From the NCBI GenBank assembly GCA_963662155.1, contig OY759273.1:28991544-29055543 (forward strand): 64,000 nt of DNA, written 5' to 3'. The notes under the pieces were generated by a model. That model had not been told where the DNA came from. It was given only the letters and a program-made list of their open reading frames with translations, and ran no database searches. Position 1 is the first letter of the stretch. Each line of letters begins with the position of its first letter. Shown here one piece after another: positions 51,401 to 59,115 of this stretch. This DNA comes from Lamellibrachia columna (lineage: Eukaryota > Annelida > Polychaeta > Sabellida > Siboglinidae). The position numbers were made by a program, and so were the translations under genes.

Positions 51401-54400
51401 CATTTCTATTTGACATAGCCCTACCTGCTCCAATAGGATGGATACGTCCACACGCGGCGCCGGTCTTGCAATTCTTCCTCATTCTGTCGACAAGAAGACG
51501 GACAGCATCCGGCTTGAAATCAACATCACCATCGAGGGCCAGCACAAACGTGTTCTCCGCCTGAGGAAAATAACATCAAACCACATATCTGCACATGCAC
51601 TAATCCTAACGATTAATTCAGCCGCCTCTCGTACACCAACAGGAGCCTATCAAATCAGGGTAGTAATTTGAAAGCATGACTTATGCTAATGAAAATTATT
51701 AAATGGCTAGGCCTTCTGATAATTTATATGGAAGCTGCTCTATATATATATATGTATGTGCATGCGTGCTTCTGTTCATGCGCACATATGTAAAAAAATA
51801 CACCAAAAGGGGTCCCTGGCTGATGGAAGGACATAGGTTGACAGCATAGGGTTGAACATTTTTTACCGTTCCTTAATTTTTCATTGATTAATTGATATGG
51901 AGCAAGATGGGGGCATAATAAAAATGCCCACATTCTCTTAACTTTTTCTATATCAAAGTATCTAATTTAACAATGTTTTAATCTTTATTGTTCTAGTATA
52001 TTTACTTGACCGACCAATAAATAATTAGATGTTAAAAGTTATATTTCACCTCTAAAGATGAAGATTCATTGGTCTGCTAATAACTGCTGAGAATTTTTTT
52101 TTATATATATATCTTATAAGAGGGGCATATTTTATTTCCAAAGCGTCTATTTTTTAAAAAGATTTAACAAGATTTGCCATCCAAGCCAAAGGCCCAGATG
52201 GCAAGTGGACAAGGAAGCCATTGGCTTATTGAGAGTCCAACAATGTTCATCTACTTATAACCCGCCCTCCTGAGATATGTGTCAACTTTGTTTTTAAACA
52301 TATTCACGCTGCTAGCAGTTACACAATCTGTAGACAATTTGTGATATGTTCTAAAATATTAAGAAACCTGCACGCCAGCACAAACACACAGAATTTGGTC
52401 TTGTAAGACAGGCAAGGTATAATGAAGAACTGTAAATCTGCCCCACTACATGGCACATACCTTGGTAACAAGGGCTTCAGTGAGTTTATGAAAGATGAGA
52501 CCTTTGGCAAAGTGGTCTGATCCAATGAGCCGCTTCCTTGCGTCATCAATGCTCTCCTTCCTCCTCTGTGGGCCCTGTGTCGCTCCAGCCTCAGTCTCTG
52601 CCTCATCCATGCCATCCGGGGCGTCTTTAAAGATGTCTCCATCACTCACTCCAAACAGCTTGTAGCCCAGTAGATAGTACATGTACATTACCTGCAAGGA
52701 ATATTTATTAATGGAATATAATTATTTCCGACATGCTGACTATGTCAGGCCGTGCGTTGGATGACTGCATGTCAGACGGCCGTGTGTGGGACGGTCGCAT
52801 CGATTGGTTGCACGTCAGACAGCTGCATGTCAGACGACTGCATGCCAAATATGTGGACACCACTAAAATTTAATTGGGCAGGCAGACCTGAAATCCCAGC
52901 AGTATTTGGCACTAGTACCCACATTGGGGTAATAGCCTTCGGGTCCTTGCCAGTTACCATACAGATATTTAACAAGATTTAACAACATTGTGACCCAAGG
53001 CAAAGGCCCAGATGACAAGTGGACAAGGAAGCCATTGGCTTGCCGAGAGTCCAACATTTTTCTATCTATGTGTAACACGCCCTCCTGAGATATGTGTCAA
53101 CCTTGTTTTTAAACATATTCATGCTGTAGATGTGTCAACCTTGTTTTTAAACATATTCATGCTGTAGATAACTTGTTCCATTCATTTATTGTCCTCTGTG
53201 AGAACGAGTACTTCCTGATATCTAATCTACACAGGCCCTTTACTAATATTGTTACTTCATGTCGTCTAGTTCTAGTATCTTTCTTGAATGAGAAAACAAT
53301 ATTTCTATCAAAGTTTTCATACCCATTCAATATCTTGAAAACTTCAATCTGATCTCCTCTTAACCTCCTCATCTCTAGGGTTATTAAACCACATTCTTTT
53401 AGGTGTTCATAGAATCCAATGTAGACATTCTCAACACACCTGTGACCAACGTTTCAGATGTCGGATCTTAGTCTTGTCCTTAAGGTGAGTAACTAAGGGT
53501 GTTCCGCCTGGCAGGATCCATGTCAGTCGGCCGCCGTAGGGTGTCGAGATGACTTCGGGTTGGCGCAGCATCACCTGTTGTCCAATCACAGAACTGCAAT
53601 GACGAAATACTTTTGTTAGATTTTTGCTATTTTGGGCAACGTATCTTGAAGCACAACTTTGGCTAAATGTATGTTACATGTACTTACGAATTGCACCGTA
53701 CTTACAGTTATTGGCTGGCATGGGGCGATTAACGTCATTTACTTTATAACTTGCAGACACCCCACATGGATAGGATTTATTTTTTTATTGCATAGACTAA
53801 TGCAATTGTTTTAGCCCAAACTGTAGAGTTGATCTTACTGAGTAACAAATATATTGAAATTTTTTCTGCCAGACCCCATTTCATTCTTTATCTATGAATA
53901 AGGGATTTAGAGGTATGGAATTGCTAAAAGTGAACTTTATAGATAGTAAATATACAAAGCTATCAGAATACAGTGGAAATACATTTTGAGTAAAAAAAAA
54001 AACCATTTCACCTAGGATGTCTCCCCTTAATCCACGGTGAACTAACTCTATGCTTAATCTAGTAAATCAGTTGCCCAATGCACGACTACCACAATGTATG
54101 AATAGGAGAATATGAGCCTCCGTAATAGTAATTATGTGTTTCTAGGAATTGATGCTAGCCACAATGTATTCAGTTACTGACACTGTTTTACATTACAAGA
54201 CTGGACATGTTCCACAAGGGAAACAAATATGCTACAAAACAAACATGTTGTACAAGGCAAACATATGTGCTACAAAACAAACATGTTGTACAAGGCAAAC
54301 ATATGTGCTACAAAACAAACATGTTGTACAAGGCAAACATGTGCTACAAAACAAACATGTTGTACAAGGCAAACAAATGTGCTACAAGAAAAACATATGC

Positions 54401-57400
54401 TGCAAGAAACATATTTGCAGTGGTGACTGAATTACTTTAATTTTGTACTTGAGTAAAACTAATTCACCTCAAAAGTACTTGAGTAAAAGTACTTTGTAAA
54501 AACGTATGAGTAAAAAGCAAAACTACTTTTCAAAAGTAAATGAAGTAAAAGTAGAAGTAAAAGTACACTTAGAAATAACAACAAAGCCATGAGTGCTATT
54601 ATATAGATTACACAGCCTGCATCTGGCAACTGTTTTGCTACCACTCTGCTTGTTCCCACACAGCCTTAGCTGGTCATTTGGAAGTAAGACATTCCCCCCG
54701 GATGTTTCCCCATGGTCATCCCTCCCAGACATTCCCCCGGATGTTTCCCCATGGTCATCCCTCCCAGACATTTCCCCCAGGACGTTCCCCCCACTAAAAT
54801 GAAAAGGTGGACATTTCCCCTTTTTTTGTAGTTTAAGTAATAATTAATTAGTTTATCATTTAAATACTTTTATTGCAAACGTGAAGGACACAACCTCTAA
54901 GTCTGGACTGAACGGCAGTAATACTGGCTGTTAAGTCTGGACTGAACGGCAGTAATACTGGCTGTTAAGTCTGGACTGAACGGCAGTAATACTGGCTGTT
55001 AAGTCTGGACTGAACGGCAGTAATACTGGCTGTTAAGTCTGGACTGAACGGCAGTAATACTGGCTGTTAAGTCTGGACTGAACGGCAGTAATACTGGCTG
55101 TTAAGTCTGGACTGAACGGCAGTAATACTGGCTGTTAAGTCTGGACTGAACGGCAGTAATACTGGCTGTTAAGTCTGGACTGAACGGCAGTAATACTGGA
55201 TGTTAAGAGGGTTAAAGGAGGACAAGACCCTACTGAAATGCTTCATTTTAATGCAGTTAAGAAAAGACCCTGCCTTGCCCCACCTTGCAGAAACCCTTTG
55301 CAAATAGCAGTTGACTTCATTTAGTGTTGAAGTCACATCATGATAATCATTCCTTCTATGTGATTGTGACATCTCATATGAAGGAAAGAAAGCACATAAT
55401 AATTATAGCATAATAATTAGTAACAAAATGTATTAACATTAATTCTATCACGGTTGTTTAAATTTTTTATTATAACATCTCTCCTAACATAAAGAGTGGG
55501 GAAAAGCAATAATAATATGAATTTAGGACATCGTGTAATAATAGGAAATAAGTTAAAAAAAATAATTTTTTCACTCCATATATATTTACTAATATTAATT
55601 AATTAGTTAAGAAATAAATTCATTATGTTATATTGATATACTGTCCATGTGTTTGTTGATTCTGAGTCCGAATAAAGATAATAATATATATCTCCTAATA
55701 TAAACAGGGGAGGAAAACAATTATTTTACATCTCTCTCCTAATGTGGGGGGGGGGAAACGTCCGCCTTTTCATTTCAGTGGGGGGAAACGTCCAGGGGAA
55801 TATCCGGGGGTGGGGGGAATGTCCATAAGGGATATGACCAAAAGTCCTCTAGGTCAAAAACCCCTTAGGTCAGAAGCCCCTTTGGTCAAAAGCCCTCGCA
55901 TCTTATATATATATTCATCTGACATTTTGCCCTTGGGTCAAAAGCCCTGTTATTAAATATTGTGTCGAATAGCTACAATGCAGTGTCATGAACAGAAACA
56001 TTTTGATTTACCAACATTTATTTCCATGGAGTATATTGAACATGATAAGTACATTCATGTTCATGAGTTGATTCAAATAATAGTCATTCACATTCATGTT
56101 CATTCAGTACAACTACATAGCATTTGCTTGAAGTGACATTTTATGTCAACAGCCTTGACCTGACCTATGACAATATTTGATAGACTTCGTTAATATATAA
56201 AACAGTGGTTGTGTCGATTTCCCAGAGTGGCTTGTATGCAAATATGATTGCATACTGGCTTGAGATTGGATAATATTAATAGCTTTTAGCCTGGCGACAG
56301 GATCCCCCGGCGATTAGGCATGGTGTTTGAAATGTTGTTGATGGGCGGAGCACCAACAGCAGCACCACCACCAGCACCACCAGCAGCACCACCAGCAGCA
56401 GCACCAACAGCAGCACCAACAGCACCACCATCAGCACCACCACCACCAGCAGCACCACCACCAGCAGCAGCACCACCACCAGTGGTTTTGACAAAAAATT
56501 AACAAAAATATATCACGAAGTAAATAAAAGTAATGAAGTAAAAAGTTGTGTTACTTTAGATAAAACTACTTTGTTACAAGTAAAAGTACTAAAATTTCAA
56601 CTTCGTTACATGCCAATTACTTTGAATAACTACTCAAGTATAGTAACAAAGTACTTTTGCTTTGTTACACGATACCACTGCATACCTGTCATATGGCAAA
56701 CATGCGTTAGAAGACAAACAAACAAAGGTTCTACAAGATAGACATACAAAGCAAACAAAAGTAGACAAACACATGGTTCATACAAAGAACATTGTTAGGC
56801 TTGGCAGCTTCATTGATGCACTCACAGAAGTCAAAGACCATTGCTAGACCCACCTGGCAGCTTCATTGATGCACTCACAGAAGTCAGAGACCATTGCTAG
56901 ACCCACCTGGCAGCTTCATTGATGCACTCACAGAAGTCACAGACCATTGCTGGATCCACCTGGCAGCTTCATTGATGCACTCACAGAAGTCAGAGACCAT
57001 TGCTAGACCCACCTGGCAGCTTCATTGATGCACTCACAGAAGTCAGAGACCATTGCTAGACCCACCTGGCAGCTTCATTGATGCACTCACAGAAGTCACA
57101 GACCATTGCTGGATCCACCTGGTGGCTTCATTGATGCACTCACAGAAGTCATAGATCATTGCTAGACCCACCTGGCAGCTTCATTGATGCACTCACAGAA
57201 GTCATAGATTATTGCTAGACCCACCTGGCAGCCTCATTGATGCACTCACAGAAGTCATAGATCATTGCTAGACCCACCTGGCAGCTTCATTGATGCACTC
57301 ACAGAATTCATAGATCATTGCTAGACCCACCTGGCAGCCTCATTGATGCACTCACAGAAGTCATAGATCATTGCTAGACCCACCTGGCAGCTTCATTGAT

Positions 57401-58016
57401 GCACTCACAGAAGTCATAGATCATTGCTAGACCCACCTGGCAGCTTCATTGATGCACTCACAGAAGTCATAGATTATTGCTAGACCCACCTGGCAGCCTC
57501 ATTGATGCACTCACAGAAGTCATAGATCATTGCTAGACCCACCTGGCAGCTTCATTGATGCACTCACAGAAGTCATAGACCATTGCTAGACCCACCTGGC
57601 AGCCTCATTGATGCACTCACAGAAGTCATAGATCATTGCTAGACCCACCTGGCAGCTTCATTGATGCACTCACAGAATTCATAGATCATTGCTAGACCCA
57701 CCTGGCAGCCTCATTGATGCACTCACAGAATTCATAGACCATTGCTAGACCCACCTGGCAGCCTCATTGATGCACTCACAGAAGTCATAGACCATTGCTA
57801 GACCCACCTGGCAGCCTCATTGATGCACTCACAGAAGTCATAGATCATTGCTAGACCCACCTGGCAGCCTCATTGATGCACTCACAGAAGTCAGAGACCA
57901 TTGCTAGACCCACCTGGCAGCCTCATTGATGCAATCACAGAAGTCCTGCACAAAGCTGTTGGGCACTCGATTCTCATCATCGTCCATCTCCATGGCATCG
58001 TCAAAGAAGATGTGGG
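36156..58016 (-). CDS. Chitin synthase (GT2, metazoan type), gene A, 5' truncated by window edge
   Basis: Spliced gene; exons (5' to 3'): 58016-57914, 53593-53440, 52691-52461, 51560-51425, 44100-43900, 39623-37991, 37494-37176, 36467-36156. All seven junctions keep phase, giving about 1028 residues and a TGA at 36156-36158. The enzyme transfers GlcNAc from UDP-GlcNAc to a growing chitin chain across the plasma membrane. Family signatures occur in order: LALDGDVDF (donor site), VWYQVFEYAIGHWFQKSTEH and CSPGCFSLFR, GEDRWLCT (catalytic EDR), FNQRRRW (chain-binding QRRRW), then a block of membrane segments and SWGTRE. A cytosolic Lys/Glu stretch, two more membrane segments and a His/Arg-rich tail follow. 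The N-terminal membrane block, and any myosin head, lie right of 64000. A possible AATAAA lies at 35711-35716 (minus strand). Confidence 0.95.
37176..37494 (-). CDS. Gene A exon g: C-terminal cytosolic region
   Basis: A 319-base exon, phase 2 in. The acceptor CCATGCAG is good. It encodes SDDEVIYTDMTLDGATGGDR, a region with IDRRLQAREQECEGFG and LKRPGAYDWRHRYTDNPISQ. The proposed donor AAG|GTTGGC at 37175-37174 is weak. Without splicing, the frame stops at 37152-37154 after eight more residues, giving an alternative C-terminus. Confidence 0.78.
37991..39623 (-). CDS. Gene A exon f: EDR/QRRRW active-site motifs, transmembrane block and SWGTRE
   Basis: A 1633-base exon, phase 1 in and 2 out (AG|GTGTGA). 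It opens with GEDRWLCTLL and reaches EGFNEFFNQRRRWTPSTMAN within about 50 residues, so both catalytic motifs are complete. Several hydrophobic helices follow, for example FGLMVATVLGPATVILAIA, then SNMNVVSWGTREVAKKK. A Lys/Glu low-complexity cytosolic stretch and a Pro/Gln/Glu-rich linker precede two further membrane helices (FAFWLINGLWVLFNYML and FVFMIFFMFVLVLQLIGM). Reading on past the donor would meet a stop within four codons, so either splicing or a short alternative end is possible. Confidence 0.96.
39725..40022 (+). pseudogene. RTE-like LINE tail
   Basis: Translation in several frames gives RRWWSWIGHTLRKPTH, AKAGCRWKQLEKQAQKRFWW and VINVLCSARE, the RTE C-terminus. It lies in the intron between gene A exons e and f, opposite to the gene's direction. 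Confidence 0.8.
40632..40970. repeat. Diverged tandem repeat, about 115-bp unit, 3 copies
   Basis: Each unit has GTTCAGCT(A/G)(T/C)CTT, a CGACACCAG-like word, GCACGTTC/CACGTTCACCGTCTCC and a GGCCGGCT/AGGCTGGT word. Intron of gene A. Confidence 0.6.
41430..43860 (-). pseudogene. CR1-like LINE, endonuclease to 3' end, degenerate
   Basis: Minus-strand pieces occur in order. Endonuclease remnants at 43529-43717 (IDPRIIGITESWANKDIADV) and 43172-43393 (ECIIIGDFNH). Reverse transcriptase at 42280-42780 (ENFRPVSLTSVICKLLERLI, PVDIIYLDFQKASDKVPHQR, SGVPQGSVLGPFLFLI). C-terminus at 41700-41903 (YQIEIFKRLNGYENIDRNIV). Frameshifts and stops break it, and the YxDD box was not found. It lies in a gene A intron on the gene's own strand. 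Its tail, containing CCAGATGGCAAGTGGACAAG, recurs at 52160 and 52970. Confidence 0.88.
43900..44100 (-). CDS. Gene A exon e: acceptor-side core motif
   Basis: A 201-base exon, phase 1 in and out (G|GTAAGA). It encodes GPMVWYQVFEYAIGHWFQKS, EHVLGCVLCSPGCFSLFRGS, then RPTEAVHFLQYDQ. These are among the most conserved motifs of animal chitin synthases. A CR1-like LINE starts about 40 bases downstream of the donor. Confidence 0.97.
44467..44857. repeat. Minisatellite, 55-bp unit, 7 copies
   Basis: Unit TTGCAGCCTGCAGGTCCTTA, then CAGACGTGCACAGTAACAGG, then CAGCCTTCTTGTACC. Copies appear identical. It ends about 360 bases upstream of the gene A exon e acceptor. Confidence 0.98.
44880..47240. other. 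Intron sequence, AT-rich, no recognisable gene
   Basis: Part of the large intron between gene A exons d and e. A 26-bp direct duplication occurs at about 46437-46485. A block near 46070-46165 (TTGGATGAAATCGTCTAA, TTGACCTGGCCCAGTTG) resembles 36597-36660, hinting at a shared repeat. Confidence 0.5.
47247..47404. repeat. Minisatellite, 23-bp unit, about 7 copies
   Basis: Unit TATTCAATCTAATAAGTGTA followed by TTG, with CAACCT variants. Intron of gene A. Confidence 0.96.
47980..48361 (+). other. Unassigned open frame
   Basis: A frame of about 125 codons without an ATG at its opening (an ATG at 47979 is in another frame and stops after 12 codons). It includes SVLVTVPEQSVAAVSSTSF and SNRDATVLLPTAGIPCTGP. 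No family recognised. It lies antisense inside a gene A intron. A decayed element seems more likely than a gene. Confidence 0.2.
49831..50016 (+). other. Unassigned acidic open frame
   Basis: An ATG-initiated 61-codon frame: MDTDSGSIFDSYSDISDDEN, then YELHTVLSMLDDASLPDFYF. The 75 bases upstream also read acidic (DESLSDIDD-like) in another frame. Acidic N-termini of this kind occur in some transposase-derived proteins, but no catalytic domain follows, so this is a guess. Confidence 0.2.
50272..51108. repeat. Minisatellite, 40-bp unit, about 21 copies
   Basis: Unit GTACCACATTCAACCATAAT followed by GGCAGTGGAATAACAACATA. The first few copies carry CAACGATA/CAATGATA variants and the rest are near-identical. 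It ends about 320 bases downstream of the gene A exon d donor. Confidence 0.98.
51425..51560 (-). CDS. Gene A exon d: nucleotide-sugar binding motif
   Basis: A 136-base exon, phase 0 in and 1 out (G|GTAGGG). It encodes AENTFVLALDGDVDFKPDAV, then RMRKNCKTGAACGRIHPIGA. DGDVDF holds the aspartates that bind UDP-GlcNAc and metal in GT2 enzymes; both are intact. Confidence 0.97.
52160..52350 (-). mobile_element. CR1-like LINE 3'-end fragment
   Basis: Nearly matches 41430-41600: CCCAGATGGCAAGTGGACAA, GGAAGCCATTGGCTTAT, CGCCCTCCTGAGATATGTGT. It sits just after gene A exon c on the gene's strand. Confidence 0.8.
52461..52691 (-). CDS. Gene A exon c
   Basis: A 231-base, phase 0-0 exon from CTTGCAG to AAG|GTATGT. 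It encodes VMYMYYLLGYKLFG, an acidic and charged loop, and FAKGLIFHKLTEALVTK. VMYMYYLLG continues directly from KRWSQ of the previous exon. The loop (GDIFKDAPDG, then a Glu-rich insert) is the most divergent part. Confidence 0.95.
52970..53415 (-). pseudogene. CR1-like LINE 3' fragment between gene A exons b and c
   Basis: The minus-strand frame RRLRGDQIEVFKILNGYENF, then YSFSQRTINEWNKLSTA, leads into the tail with GATGACAAGTGGACAAGG. A 35-bp piece (GTGTCAACCTTGTTTTTAAA region) is duplicated at 53093-53165. The insert ends about 25 bases from the exon b donor. Confidence 0.85.
53440..53593 (-). CDS. Gene A exon b: start of GT2 core
   Basis: A 154-base exon, phase 2 in and 0 out. It encodes VISTPYGGRLTWILPGGTPL, then THLKDKTKIRHLKRWSQ. 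The TPYGGRLxWxLPG and HLKDKxKIRHxKRWSQ motifs are highly conserved in animal chitin synthases. A LINE 3' fragment (52970-53415) ends only about 25 bases from its donor. Confidence 0.95.
54228..54400. repeat. Minisatellite, 38-bp unit, 4-5 copies
   Basis: Unit ACATGTTGTACAAGGCAAAC followed by ATATGTGCTACAAAACAA. Related words (GGCAAACATGCG, AGACAAACAAAC) continue at 56690-56790 on the other side of the hAT element, so the element landed in this repeat. Confidence 0.9.
54690..55830. mobile_element. Inverted structure nested in the hAT element
   Basis: CCCCCCACTAAAATGAAAAG with GTGGACATTTCCCC near 54787-54822 is mirrored by CTTTTCATTTCAGTGGGGGG near 55765-55785. GGACATTCCCCC-type words flank both sides. 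No target duplication could be defined. Confidence 0.55.
54901..55206. repeat. Minisatellite, 34-bp unit, 9 copies
   Basis: Unit GTCTGGACTGAACGGCAGTA followed by ATACTGGCTGTTAA. Essentially perfect; the last copy reads GGATGTTAA. Confidence 0.98.
56345..56485. repeat. CAGCACCAC-type microsatellite
   Basis: Interleaved CAG, CAC and ACA triplets over about 140 bases. Coding-looking poly-Ala/Pro frames are repeat artefacts. Confidence 0.95.
56801..57934. repeat. 53-bp minisatellite made from an exon-intron boundary, 21 copies plus the parent
   Basis: Read on the minus strand, each unit holds about 32 bases of the end of gene A exon a (GACTTCTGTGAGTGCATCAA, then TGAGGCTGCCAG) and 21 bases of its intron (GTGGGTCTAGCAATGATCTA, then T). 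The exon itself (ending 57914) is the rightmost copy, differing by GATTGC for GAGTGC. Each unit therefore carries a donor CCAG|GTGGGT. Variants (GTCAGAGACC, GTCACAGACC, GAATTCATAG) are shared among groups of copies. Confidence 0.96.
57914..58016 (-). CDS. Gene A exon a (first visible): cytosolic region before the catalytic core
   Basis: A 103-base exon, phase 1 in and 2 out, from TCTCACAG to GCCAG|GTGGGT. It encodes HIFFDDAMEMDDDENRVPNS, then VQDFCDCINEAA. Chitin synthases have the same HIFFDDA segment just before the catalytic domain. Its 3' boundary has been copied 21 times in tandem just downstream (see the 53-bp array). Confidence 0.9.
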
Positions 58017-58019
58017 CTG

Positions 58020-59100
58020 TGAGACAAGAATGCACAATAATCACCTACTGTTGAGTGCCAAATAAGCGTCCCTATATGAGTGTTTATTTGATGAAAAATG
58101 TCACCCTATACACACACCTTATTTGGCACTATACGGTTATTAGATTTATACATTTGTGCCAGCCTATATTCTCCGATAATTGTGGCTAATTCTGGAGCTG
58201 CATGTGGCTCCTCTGATGGCCAAGTTGTCATCAGTTCAAACAACAATCGTGAATTTAGCTGCAATCCGTGCTTCCGAGAATCCTAGATTTTGATTCTGAA
58301 GCGTTAGGCCATCAGATTTCTATGATTAGGTGAATTGGTCAGAATCCTTAGTTCTCGGGAGCTCGACATGGTATATTATTAGTCAAAACGCCATTATCAC
58401 CACATAAACTGACCATAAATGGCCGGCATGCGCAGCACCACAAACCGATTGTAATTGGCTGGTGGCGGTTTCCCCTGAAACGGGCTTGCATATTCAATTC
58501 AATAAAACTTTAATGTCAACTTAAAAACGGAAAATTCCCCATTTTTTGCAGACATAAAATGCAATTACTATATCTGCAGCGACGTGACGCGAATATATAC
58601 AAAGTTTATGCATAGTTGATGGGAAAAAACCCGAAAAACCCGGCGATCCACGTAGTTTACAAAGAATGCCTTCACGTCGAGTCAAACAATTTTGCTTTGG
58701 CACTAAAAAGGACAAATATACACTAGTGACTTTTTCAGGTGGGGTGGGGGGAGCCATTCTGAAATTGGCCATTACAGAAGTGGCCTGGTGTGGTCGGTTC
58801 CCTCACCTTTGCTGTTAGTTGGTGAATTTTCAATTACCTAGATTTGATGATGTCGTTTTATATTATATATGCATATTGTATTCTTGCATAATCAGTTAGC
58901 TTACTATAAAAGCTCGTATACAAACATACATCTGACTTGTACTTTTGTCTTCAGCAAACTAGCCACGATTCCGAGTCAATAACATTAGCAAGTAGCATTG
59001 TCTTACATAAATACTATTATTTGTTTTTAACAATTTGCACCCCCCCTATACTGCTATTTGGCACTATACTATTATTAAATTTGACAGATTTTCCACCCTA
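58020..59100. other. Intron sequence upstream of gene A exon a, no gene recognised
   Basis: Two blocks with similar words (CACCCTATAC, TTTGGCACTATAC, ATTA and AAATTTGACAGATT) occur at about 58103-58150 and 59038-59105, perhaps ends of an unknown element. No coding evidence. Confidence 0.45.
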
Positions 59101-59115
59101 TACTGTTACTTAGCC

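Larger units (their letters stand above)
54418..56680. mobile_element. Non-autonomous hAT-type DNA transposon, 2.26 kb
   Basis: Begins CAGTGGTGACTG and ends GATACCACTG. Long subterminal inverted regions share AAAAGTACTTGAGTAAAAGT and TTTTACTTG/AAGTAAAAGTAC words. Flanking octamers CATATTTG and CATACCTG match at 6 of 8, as expected for an old hAT 8-bp target duplication. No transposase. It contains a further inverted structure (54690-55830), a 34-bp array and a CAGCAC microsatellite. Confidence 0.8.
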
